In this document: positions 1-4,873 of the stretch, one piece after another
How positions within the stretch are numbered: the stretch's first letter is position 1
Layout of the letters: each line of letters begins with the position of its first letter
NCBI GenBank assembly: GCA_003694975.1
Contig: RFJH01000034.1
Coordinates: 1 to 5,593 of the forward strand
Origin: Anaerolineae bacterium
Lineage (GTDB): Bacteria > Chloroflexota > Anaerolineae > Anaerolineales > Villigracilaceae
Direction of reading: 5' to 3'
Length of the DNA stretch: 5,593 nucleotides
The notes under the pieces: generated by a model
Told to the model about the DNA's origin: nothing
Seen by the model: only the letters and a program-made list of their open reading frames with translations
The model's database searches: none
Position numbers and translations under genes: made by a program

Positions 1-380
1 ATCAATGTGATGGCGAGCGCGGAAAGGACGCAATAGGGGCACCAGGCGTGGATGACAGCAGCCTCGAGGTAGGTCAGGTAGGCGGAGTAGAGCACACCGA
101 CCAGGCTGATGCCGAAAATCATCAACGGGCTATTCTCGGCGAAGAACGAGGACCGCGTTTCGAGAAGATGAAGTACGACGATGGTCAGGTAGGCCAGTGC
201 GCCGAGCAGGGCGATGGGTACGCCGAAGATTTCCGAGTAGCGGCTGGTGTTGACAGTGTAGCAATCTCCCACAGGTCCGCAGAGTGCTTTGCTGTGGGAA
301 AATTTGATGACCAGCAGGTAAATGCTATCAAGCAGGCCGAAGAGACTTGTGAACAGGGAGGCAGAGGCGAGTTTGTTCAT
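1..380 (-). CDS. VKOR-family membrane disulfide oxidoreductase (N-terminal part; 3' end beyond window)
   Basis: Vitamin K epoxide reductase homologues in bacteria are integral membrane enzymes that pass electrons from a thioredoxin-like partner to quinone, and so drive disulfide formation in exported proteins. They replace DsbB in many lineages. I translated 126 codons from the ATG at 380-378 and the frame stays open to the window edge. Hydrophobic segments lie at about residues 5-27, 53-71 and 86-106, with a fourth starting near 112. The loop cysteines are C34 and C40 (CGPVGDC), followed by S46/S49 and a YSEIFGVP motif. The redox pair is C114-P-Y-C117 at the start of the last visible helix. 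The spacings C34-C40 (6) and C40-C114 (74) equal those I recall for the Synechococcus enzyme (C50, C56, C130). No clear Shine-Dalgarno precedes the ATG; it begins 14 nt after the moeA stop, suggesting co-transcription. A C-terminal thioredoxin fusion, common in this family, cannot be judged here. Confidence 0.9.
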   Translation of the reverse strand, partial: MNKLASASLFTSLFGLLDSIYLLVIKFSHSKALCGPVGDCYTVNTSRYSEIFGVPIALLGALAYLTIVVLHLLETRSSFFAENSPLMIFGISLVGVLYSAYLTYLEAAVIHAWCPYCVLSALAITL

Positions 381-394
381 GGGATGTGCTGTTT

Positions 395-1624
395 TCAGGA
401 AAGTAGCCAGGCGTCGATTTCAGTGCCGGTAGGGAGCGATTTTACCCCAGCGGGGATGATTAGTAAAGCGTTTGCCTGCACCAGAGAACGCAGGTTTCCC
501 GACCCCTGATGTCCGGTCAGGTAGGCGGTAGGAGTGCCATCTTCCTCGCGCACGATGGCGCGCAAGTAACTTTCTCGTCCATCGGAAGCCACCGGCTCTC
601 CCAGGCGGACGCGCCGGCGTGGCCGCGCCTGAATTTCCCGACCGCTCATTTTCTCGAGGATTGGCCGGACAAAGACTTCGAAGCCCATGAAGGCGGAGAC
701 AGGGTTTCCGGGAAGCCCGATAAATGGGATGTCGCGGTATTTGCCAAAAGCGAGAGGTTTCCCCGGACGCATGTTGACGCGCCAGAAATCGAGTTGCCCA
801 TCGCTCTCTATGACGCCTCGAATGTAGTCGAACGCCCCTACGCTGACCCCTGCCGAGGAGAGAATCAAATCCGCCCTGTGGGTAACGGCCTGCTCTAAGA
901 CGTGCCGAACGGCCTCCCGTTCATCGGCGACAATTCCTAAAGGGATGGCCTCGCCGCCGCTGGTTTCAACCAGAGCGCGCAGGGTGTAGGAATTTGCGTC
1001 GTGCACTTTGCCTGGAACAAGAGGGGCATCTGGGGGGAGCAATTCGTCGCCGCTGGAGAAGATGGCTACGCGAGGACGACGGTGGATTTTCACCTGGGTT
1101 ACTCCCAGCATGGCCAGGAAGCCAATATCCTGGGGGCGCAGGGCGTGTCCTGCCGGGAGGATATGTTCCCCTGCTTGTACGTCTTGACCACGTGGGCGGA
1201 TGTTTTCGCCGGGTGTCACCGGGCGATAGCAGGTTACCGCGTCGGGAGGAGGGGCGCCCGGGTCGCGTTGGTTGAAGTCGGTATCTTCTACCGGGATGAC
1301 GGCGTCGGCGCCGGAGGGGACGGGGGCGCCGGTCATGATACGCGCTGCCTGGCCGCTACGGAGCGTCACTTCAACCGGATGACCGGCGGGGATATCGGCC
1401 ACGACCTTGAGAGTGCGAGGCGTATCGGGGGATGCGCCTTCCAGGTCTGTAGCGATCACGGCGAAGCCGTCCATAGACGAATTGTCAAAAGGCGGCAGAG
1501 GGGTTTCGGCAATAATGTCTTCTGCCAGAACGCCGCCGATAACCTGAGAGAGTGGTACGGTGACAACCTCGAGAGGTTTAATGTGGGAGAGAATTCGCTT
1601 TTGTGCTTCTTTTACGCTGAGCAT
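395..1624 (-). CDS. moeA: Molybdopterin molybdenumtransferase MoeA
   Basis: MoeA inserts molybdate into adenylylated molybdopterin, the last common step of molybdenum cofactor synthesis, in the cytoplasm. The protein has 409 residues, normal for stand-alone MoeA (E. coli about 411). In order: the N-terminal MoeA domain with DNSSMDGFA (47-55) and IMTGAPVPSGADAVIPVEDT (96-115); RPRGQDV (143-149); the MPT-binding MoCF domain from about 185 to 320 with SSGDEL (190-195), SSAGVSVG (256-263), NMRPGKPLAFGK (284-295) and GLPGNPVSAF (303-312); and the C-terminal barrel domain ending DAWLLS. In the PGKP segment the second of the two lysines mutated in E. coli MoeA is kept (K289), and the first is Arg (R286), a common variant. 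The ATG at 1624 was preferred to an in-frame ATG at 1681 because it has GAAAGG 6 nt upstream and gives a standard N-terminus; the longer form has no Shine-Dalgarno. It lies 176 nt downstream of rel and 14 nt upstream of the VKOR gene. Confidence 0.96.
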   Translation of the reverse strand: MLSVKEAQKRILSHIKPLEVVTVPLSQVIGGVLAEDIIAETPLPPFDNSSMDGFAVIATDLEGASPDTPRTLKVVADIPAGHPVEVTLRSGQAARIMTGAPVPSGADAVIPVEDTDFNQRDPGAPPPDAVTCYRPVTPGENIRPRGQDVQAGEHILPAGHALRPQDIGFLAMLGVTQVKIHRRPRVAIFSSGDELLPPDAPLVPGKVHDANSYTLRALVETSGGEAIPLGIVADEREAVRHVLEQAVTHRADLILSSAGVSVGAFDYIRGVIESDGQLDFWRVNMRPGKPLAFGKYRDIPFIGLPGNPVSAFMGFEVFVRPILEKMSGREIQARPRRRVRLGEPVASDGRESYLRAIVREEDGTPTAYLTGHQGSGNLRSLVQANALLIIPAGVKSLPTGTEIDAWLLS

Positions 1625-1630
1625 GGTGTG

Positions 1631-1636
1631 CCTTTC
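1631..1636 (-). promoter_or_regulatory. moeA ribosome binding site (decides the start)
   Basis: On the minus strand GAAAGG lies 6 nt before the ATG at 1624. The upstream in-frame ATG at 1681 has no purine-rich match, so this site selects 1624 as the start of moeA. Confidence 0.65.
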
Positions 1637-1639
1637 AAG

Positions 1640-1666
1640 CCTTTTGGAGATTACTTCCACAAAAGG
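1640..1666 (-). other. Hairpin in the moeA 5' untranslated region
   Basis: The 7-bp arms CCTTTTG and CAAAAGG are exact inverted copies around a 13-nt loop, ending 3 nt before the moeA Shine-Dalgarno. There is no following U-run, so it is not a terminator. It could affect ribosome access, but it is also short enough to be chance. It does not resemble the much larger Moco riboswitch. Confidence 0.3.
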
Positions 1667-1723
1667 GAGACTACCGACCATCTCTACCGGAGGTCAGTGT
1701 GATGGCGAGATGGCGCGTTGGCG

Positions 1724-1732
1724 ATGATACCA
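1724..1732 (-). promoter_or_regulatory. Possible extended -10 promoter for moeA-VKOR
   Basis: On the minus strand TGG-TATCAT reads as an extended -10 element (TGn plus 5 of 6 bases of TATAAT). No good -35 box is present 16-18 nt upstream, as is usual for extended -10 promoters. Transcription would start near 1716, giving a leader of about 90 nt before moeA. It lies in the 176-nt gap after rel, where a promoter for the downstream pair is expected. Read-through from rel is also possible because I see no terminator after the rel stop. Confidence 0.35.
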
Positions 1733-1743
1733 TGAATGTCATG
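1731..1743. repeat. Small palindrome overlapping the moeA promoter candidate
   Basis: CATGA-atg-TCATG is a perfect 5-bp inverted repeat around 3 nt. It overlaps the TGn part of the proposed extended -10 on the minus strand, a position where a repressor could act. No regulator family was recognised, and short palindromes of this size do occur by chance. Confidence 0.25.
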
Positions 1744-1800
1744 AGGTCGGTGTATGTCTGAGATGGATTGTGTGGAAGTCCTGTTTCCCCGGTCTGGTCT

Positions 1801-4017
1801 TTAGCCTGGCTTAACGCGCTGGGCCTCGATGACGTTAGGTAGATTTTCAATGCGGGTGAGAACCCGGCTCAGTTGCGAGATGTCTCTGACTTCTACTACA
1901 AGACGCATGTTTGCCAGGCTTCGGCTGACGCGGATATCCGCATTGATGATGTTGACGCCTTCGTTGTTCAGGAGGTTGGAGATATCACCCATCAGGCCCT
2001 GGCGGTCGTATGCCGTGATACGTATCGGTACAGGATATGTCCGGACCTGTTCGCCCCAGTCCACGCGCACCAGACGTTCTCGGTCCTTCAAGCGCAGAAT
2101 GTTGGGACAATCTTGACGATGGATCGTGGCTCCCCGTCCGCGCGTGATGTAGCCGATGATCTCATCACCGGGGGCGGGGTTGCAACATTTGGCCATTGTG
2201 GTCAAAAGTCCCTTCAAGCCAACAACATGTACGGCATCCGTGATGGTTTCTTCTGTGCTTGCTGCGACGGGGATGATGGTATCTGCGTTTTCATCTTTGG
2301 AGAGATGCTTGACGATTTTGCCGATAGAGAGGTCGCCGCAGCCCAGGGCAGCGTACAGGTCTTCCGTGGCCTGGAAGCCCATTTCGTGTGCTAAGCGCTC
2401 ATGGCTGGTTTCTTGCAATCCCAGGCGGTGGAGTTCGTGTTCCAGAAGTTCACGACCCTGAGAGATGTTCTTCTGGCGATCTTGTTTTTTGAACCAGGAG
2501 CGGATTTTCGAGCGGGCGCGCTGGGTTTTGACCAACCCCAGATTGGGGTTTAGCCAATCGCGACTGGGGCCACCGCGTTTGGCCGTTAGAATCTCAACCC
2601 GGTCGCCGGTTTTAAGTTCGTAATCGAGAGAGACCAGGCGACCGTTGACGCGCGCACCGCGGCAACGGTGTCCGATGTCGGTGTGGATATGGTAGGCGAA
2701 GTCAATCGGGGTGGAGCCGGCAGGGAGGTCAATGATATCGCCTCGTGGAGTGAAGACGTAGACGCGATCGCCGAACACGTCGGTCTTCATGCTCTCCACG
2801 AATTCTTGAGCATCGCGGACTTCTGTGCGCCATTCCATCATCTTGCGCAACCAGTTGACACGCTGCTCAAATAAGGCATCGTGAGGGGCGTTTTCTTTAT
2901 ATCGCCAGTGGGCTGCGATCCCGAACTCGGCGTTCTGATGCATCTCCGGAGTGCGGATTTGCACTTCGACAGGTTTCCCGTCGTCGTAAATCACTGCTGT
3001 GTGTAGGGATTGGTAAAAGTTGTCTTTGGGGGCGGCGATGTAATCATCGAATTCACCGGGGATAGGGCGCCAACGGGTATGGATGACGCCCAGGGCGGCG
3101 TAGCAGGAAGGGATATCTGGGACGATCAGGCGCACGCCGCGCACGTCGCGCACCAGTTCGAAGGGCTTACCCTTTTTTACCATCTTACGGTAGATGGAGT
3201 AGATGTGTTTGGGGCGACCGGTGATCTCGGCTTCAATACCGGCCTCTTTCAGTACGCGTTTAAGTTTTTTGATGATGGCTGCGATTTGGGCCTCGCGGTC
3301 GACGCGACGAACGGCCAGTTGTTCGGCAATTTCTTTGTATTTTTCCGGGTTGACGTGTCGAAACGCGAGGTCTTCCAGTTCCCATTTGATTTGCCAGATC
3401 CCCAGGCGATTGGCGAGAGGGGCGAAGATGTCCAGCGTCTGCTGGGCGATGCGCTTGCGTTTCTCCGGCGGCATATAGCCGAGGGTTCGCATATTGTGCA
3501 GGCGGTCGGCGAGTTTTATCAGCACGACGCGCACGTCTTCGCCCATAGCCAGGAAAGTCTTGCGCAGCGTTTCGGAGACCAGGTCTTCCGGGCGGCCAAG
3601 CAGAGCCGGTTCGGGTGGCTCTTCGGGGGTAGTTGCTTCTCGCTCCGCATGGTTGTTGTGCTGGTCGCCGCGCGAGACGTGAGGGAGGTTGGTCAATTTG
3701 GTTACCCCGTCCACCAGGCGGGCAATGGTGTTCCCGAAGTCGCGGCGGATGTCCTCCAGGGTGAGAGTGGTGTCCTCCACGGTGTCGTGCAGCAGGCCGG
3801 CGGCGATGACCTCCGGTGGGACGCGAAGTTCGGCCAGGATGCTGGCAACAGCCAGACAGTGCGTGATGTACGGTTCTCCCGAGGCACGTTTTTGTCCCCG
3901 ATGGGCTTCCTCGGCCACGCGGTAGGCGCGTTGAATCAAGTCCCTATCGGCAGGAGAGAAACTCTTTGGGAGGTTTTCCAGGAGATGTTCGATATCTGCT
4001 GCCGTTTTCGCTTTCAT
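1801..4017 (-). CDS. rel: Bifunctional-type (p)ppGpp synthetase/hydrolase, RelA/SpoT family
   Basis: A long RSH enzyme that makes (p)ppGpp from ATP and GTP/GDP and probably also hydrolyses it: the ribosome-linked stringent response factor. Numbering is from the TTG at 4026 (741 residues); the ATG at 4017, codon 4, is preferred and gives 738. Hydrolase domain: R47, H56, H80-D81, E84-D85 (LLHDTVEDT) and D174/N178 (LADRLHN), all metal and catalytic positions present. Synthetase domain: R271-K273 (RPKHIYSIYRKM), D294 (RDVRGVRLIV), the FDDYIAAPKDNFYQSLHT segment with Y338, and E354 (VEVQIRT). TGS domain at about 415-480 (VYVFTPRGD, HTDIGHRCRGARVNG). Zinc-finger domain with C614-C615, H636 and C640. 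ACT domain at about 665-738. Oddities: the synthetase carries E325-F-D-D (EXDD) where bifunctional Rel proteins usually have RXKD, and a Pro/Glu-rich insertion of roughly 27 residues sits near 115-149. Neither start has a strong Shine-Dalgarno. Transcribed divergently from ybaK. Confidence 0.96.
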   Translation of the reverse strand: MKAKTAADIEHLLENLPKSFSPADRDLIQRAYRVAEEAHRGQKRASGEPYITHCLAVASILAELRVPPEVIAAGLLHDTVEDTTLTLEDIRRDFGNTIARLVDGVTKLTNLPHVSRGDQHNNHAEREATTPEEPPEPALLGRPEDLVSETLRKTFLAMGEDVRVVLIKLADRLHNMRTLGYMPPEKRKRIAQQTLDIFAPLANRLGIWQIKWELEDLAFRHVNPEKYKEIAEQLAVRRVDREAQIAAIIKKLKRVLKEAGIEAEITGRPKHIYSIYRKMVKKGKPFELVRDVRGVRLIVPDIPSCYAALGVIHTRWRPIPGEFDDYIAAPKDNFYQSLHTAVIYDDGKPVEVQIRTPEMHQNAEFGIAAHWRYKENAPHDALFEQRVNWLRKMMEWRTEVRDAQEFVESMKTDVFGDRVYVFTPRGDIIDLPAGSTPIDFAYHIHTDIGHRCRGARVNGRLVSLDYELKTGDRVEILTAKRGGPSRDWLNPNLGLVKTQRARSKIRSWFKKQDRQKNISQGRELLEHELHRLGLQETSHERLAHEMGFQATEDLYAALGCGDLSIGKIVKHLSKDENADTIIPVAASTEETITDAVHVVGLKGLLTTMAKCCNPAPGDEIIGYITRGRGATIHRQDCPNILRLKDRERLVRVDWGEQVRTYPVPIRITAYDRQGLMGDISNLLNNEGVNIINADIRVSRSLANMRLVVEVRDISQLSRVLTRIENLPNVIEAQRVKPG

Positions 4018-4082
4018 ACTACCCAATTGTACTTCGATTTAGCCATGCCTTGCTGTGTTTTATTTGGTAGAATGTTACAACG
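4018..4082. promoter_or_regulatory. Divergent rel / ybaK promoter region
   Basis: These 65 nt must hold the 5' signals of both genes. Towards ybaK there is a good extended -10 (separate entry). Towards rel the best -10 is TACAAT on the minus strand (4031 to 4026), 5 of 6 to consensus, but with no matching -35 or TGn; its start point would fall at about 4019, almost on the rel ATG. The rel call is weak. Binding of a single regulator here could affect both genes. Confidence 0.4.
4065..4073 (+). promoter_or_regulatory. Extended -10 promoter of ybaK
   Basis: TGG-TAGAAT matches an extended -10 (TGn then 5 of 6 bases of TATAAT). A start 6-8 nt downstream falls at about 4079-4081, only 2-4 nt before the ybaK ATG at 4083. 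There is no Shine-Dalgarno in this interval, so the transcript would be essentially leaderless. Confidence 0.45.
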
Positions 4083-4571
4083 ATGAGTGCTAACAACGTT
4101 CTCCGTTTCCTTGATGCGCGAGGTGTTCCTTACACCGCCTTCGATCTCCCGAAGGAGAAACTGAGTGCCATGGAGACGGCGCGTCTGTTGGGCGTTTCAC
4201 CCGATCTTGTGTATAAAACTATTGTCGTTGTGCGCCCAAAAGGGGGAAAGCCTATCCTGGCACTGGTCTCCGCCTCGCGCGAGGTGGACTTGAAAGCGCT
4301 GGCACGCGTGCTGGGTGAGAAAAAATTACGCCTCCCCACCCAAAAAGAAGCGGAACGCCTTACCGGTTTACAGGCGGGGGGAATTTCTCCTCTGGCCTTG
4401 CTGCATAAAGGTTTTCAAGTGGTCATTGATTCCACGGCGCAGTTATATGATGAAATTCACATCTCCGGGGGACAACGTGGTTTGAATCTCCGCTTGCCGG
4501 TCAGAGTGTTGATTGAATTGACTCATGCGCTCGTGTGCGCTATAGGTCGTGATGTTGACGGGCATGCATAA
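4083..4571 (+). CDS. ybaK: YbaK/EbsC-type aminoacyl-tRNA deacylase (Cys-tRNA(Pro) deacylase)
   Basis: A cytoplasmic trans-editing protein of the YbaK/EbsC family. The family hydrolyses mischarged tRNA, typically Cys-tRNA(Pro) made by prolyl-tRNA synthetase, so Cys is not inserted at Pro codons. It has 162 residues, the usual size for a single-domain stand-alone editor. Visible family marks are the N-terminal helix with RGVPYTAFDL (13-22), VYKTIVV (43-49) with K45 at the position of the essential Lys of Haemophilus/E. coli YbaK, the strand ILALVSASREVDLKAL, and the GGISPLAL loop (about 98-105), followed by ISGGQRGLNLRL near 127-138. The ATG at 4083 gives the expected N-terminus; no earlier in-frame start or Shine-Dalgarno is apparent, and a TGGTAGAAT promoter element ends 9 nt upstream, implying a leaderless mRNA. 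It is divergent from rel. The exact substrate (Cys-tRNA(Pro) versus another mischarged tRNA) is inferred from the family. No clear terminator follows. Confidence 0.92.
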   Translation: MSANNVLRFLDARGVPYTAFDLPKEKLSAMETARLLGVSPDLVYKTIVVVRPKGGKPILALVSASREVDLKALARVLGEKKLRLPTQKEAERLTGLQAGGISPLALLHKGFQVVIDSTAQLYDEIHISGGQRGLNLRLPVRVLIELTHALVCAIGRDVDGHA

Positions 4572-4598
4572 ATATTGCGTAAAAAAAAGACGCCCCTC

Positions 4599-4626
4599 TT
4601 GAATCTGAAATTTCCTTCACTATAAT
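4599..4626 (+). promoter_or_regulatory. Promoter for the transporter leader
   Basis: TTGAAT (4599-4604, 4 of 6 to TTGACA), a 16-nt spacer, then a perfect TATAAT (4621-4626) form a housekeeping-type promoter. The surrounding sequence is AT-rich compared with the genes. The predicted start is near 4633, about 240 nt upstream of the lipoprotein ATG at 4874, so the transcript would have a long 5' leader. Confidence 0.6.
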
Positions 4627-4717
4627 TTGAATAAACAAAGAAACTGGCGCGCCTGGAGAGGCATTTGTGTCGCGTCCTGGCTGCTCACAATCCACTTGGT
4701 GCGCTGGGAGACTTTTT

Positions 4718-4783
4718 ATGAAAGGAGGTGATGTGGCCGCCGGGAAAGAGGAACGATTCCCCAAAGTGCGTTACTTTCAATGA
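4718..4783 (+). CDS. Possible 21-residue leader peptide upstream of the amino-acid transporter
   Basis: An ATG at 4718 with GGGAG 7 nt upstream opens a frame of 21 codons ending in TGA at 4781-4783. The peptide starts MKGGDVAAGK and ends KVRYFQ; it is charged, with no signal sequence and no run of one amino acid that would suggest a classical attenuator. The stop is 2 nt before an 18-bp inverted repeat and 90 nt before the transporter ATG, a leader-ORF arrangement. I do not recognise a family. A caution: codons 2 to 5 lie in a sequence that mimics the complement of the 16S rRNA 3' end, so the frame may be accidental. Confidence 0.3.
   Translation: MKGGDVAAGKEERFPKVRYFQ
4721..4732 (+). other. 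Perfect 12-nt complement of the 16S rRNA 3' tail
   Basis: AAAGGAGGTGAT is fully complementary to the near-universal 16S 3' end (ATCACCTCCTTT). Extending to 20 nt, the window agrees with the complement of the typical 16S end (AAAGGAGGTGATCCAGCCGC) at 17 positions. No convincing gene starts at the right distance: the ATG at 4731 is only 2 nt beyond GGAGG and the GTG at 4733 is 4 nt beyond it. It may be a ribosome-loading or pausing site, or a chance or derived rRNA-like fragment. Confidence 0.5.
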
Positions 4784-4785
4784 AT

Positions 4786-4803
4786 GTTTCCTGAACAGGA
4801 AAC
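4786..4803. repeat. 18-bp inverted repeat after the leader ORF
   Basis: GTTTCCTG-AA-CAGGAAAC has exact 8-bp arms. As RNA it makes a 7-bp stem with a GAAC loop. As DNA it is a near-perfect palindrome of operator size. It is followed by mixed sequence, not a U-run, so it is not a standard terminator. It starts 2 nt after the leader ORF stop codon. Confidence 0.5.
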
Positions 4804-4824
4804 GAAGATTGTTTGTCCCTTTAC

Positions 4825-4854
4825 AAATGTACCCACTTAAATGTTCCCAAAGTG
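4825..4854 (+). repeat. Direct repeat and small hairpin before the transporter RBS
   Basis: AAATGTACCCA (4825-4835) and AAATGTTCCCA (4839-4849) agree at 10 of 11 positions, 14 nt apart. CACTT (4834-4838) and AAGTG (4850-4854) pair around the second copy, forming a 5-bp stem whose loop is exactly that copy. The element ends 7 nt before the transporter Shine-Dalgarno. TTCCCAAAGTG (4844-4854) also echoes TTCCCCAAAGTG at 4757-4768. Confidence 0.35.
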
Positions 4855-4861
4855 ATGAACC

Positions 4862-4869
4862 AAGGAGGA
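4862..4869 (+). promoter_or_regulatory. Strong ribosome binding site of the transporter lipoprotein
   Basis: AAGGAGGA sits just before the ATG at 4874, with 5 nt between AAGGAGG and the start codon. It is a near-ideal Shine-Dalgarno and fixes the start of the substrate-binding protein. Confidence 0.85.
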
Positions 4870-4873
4870 GAAC

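Larger units (their letters stand above)
4633..4873 (+). promoter_or_regulatory. Long 5' leader of the amino-acid transporter gene, class not recognised
   Basis: About 240 nt separate the predicted transcription start from the transporter start codon. The stretch contains weak inverted repeats (TTGTG 4665-4669 with CACAA 4686-4690; GGGAA 4742-4746 with TTCCC 4757-4761), a 21-codon ORF, an 18-bp inverted repeat at 4786-4803 and a small hairpin at 4834-4854. GGAAA at 4743-4747 could also pair with TTTCC at 4787-4791, which would compete with the 18-bp hairpin. No known riboswitch consensus or T-box was seen, and no intrinsic terminator (stem plus U-run) is apparent. Function is unproved; it could control transcription or translation, or simply be spacer. 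Confidence 0.4.

Noticed and set aside
48..509. Plus-strand frame of 153 codons over the VKOR gene and the moeA end
   Set aside because: The minus-strand VKOR frame carries the CPYC and CGPVGDC motifs and membrane helices; the plus-strand frame is a shadow.
1679..1681. Upstream ATG extending MoeA by 19 residues
   Set aside because: No Shine-Dalgarno, and the extension does not fit the family N-terminus; the ATG at 1624 has GAAAGG at 6 nt.
1001..1702. Plus-strand frame of 233 codons opposite moeA
   Set aside because: The MoeA motifs on the other strand are unmistakable; the antisense product is low-complexity and unlike any known protein.
1625..1800. Moco riboswitch before moeA
   Set aside because: The segment lacks the multi-stem architecture expected of that class by eye; only one small hairpin is evident.
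4024..4026. TTG start for Rel, three codons upstream of the ATG
   Set aside because: A rarer start with no ribosome binding site; the ATG at 4017 has at least a weak GGG nearby. The difference is only three residues.
3010..4086. Long plus-strand frame of 358 codons opposite rel, with its stop overlapping the ybaK ATG
   Set aside because: It lies almost wholly antisense to a clear Rel coding region, has no family features and no ribosome binding site. It is a codon-bias shadow.
4577..4593. GCGT-A8-G-ACGC after ybaK as a terminator
   Set aside because: The stem is only 4 bp, and the A-run lies in the loop with no U-run after the stem. Not a credible intrinsic terminator.
4706..4717. GGGAGACTTTTT as the end of a terminator or attenuator
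   Set aside because: I could not find a stable GC-rich stem immediately before the T-run; GGGAG fits better as the Shine-Dalgarno of the leader ORF.
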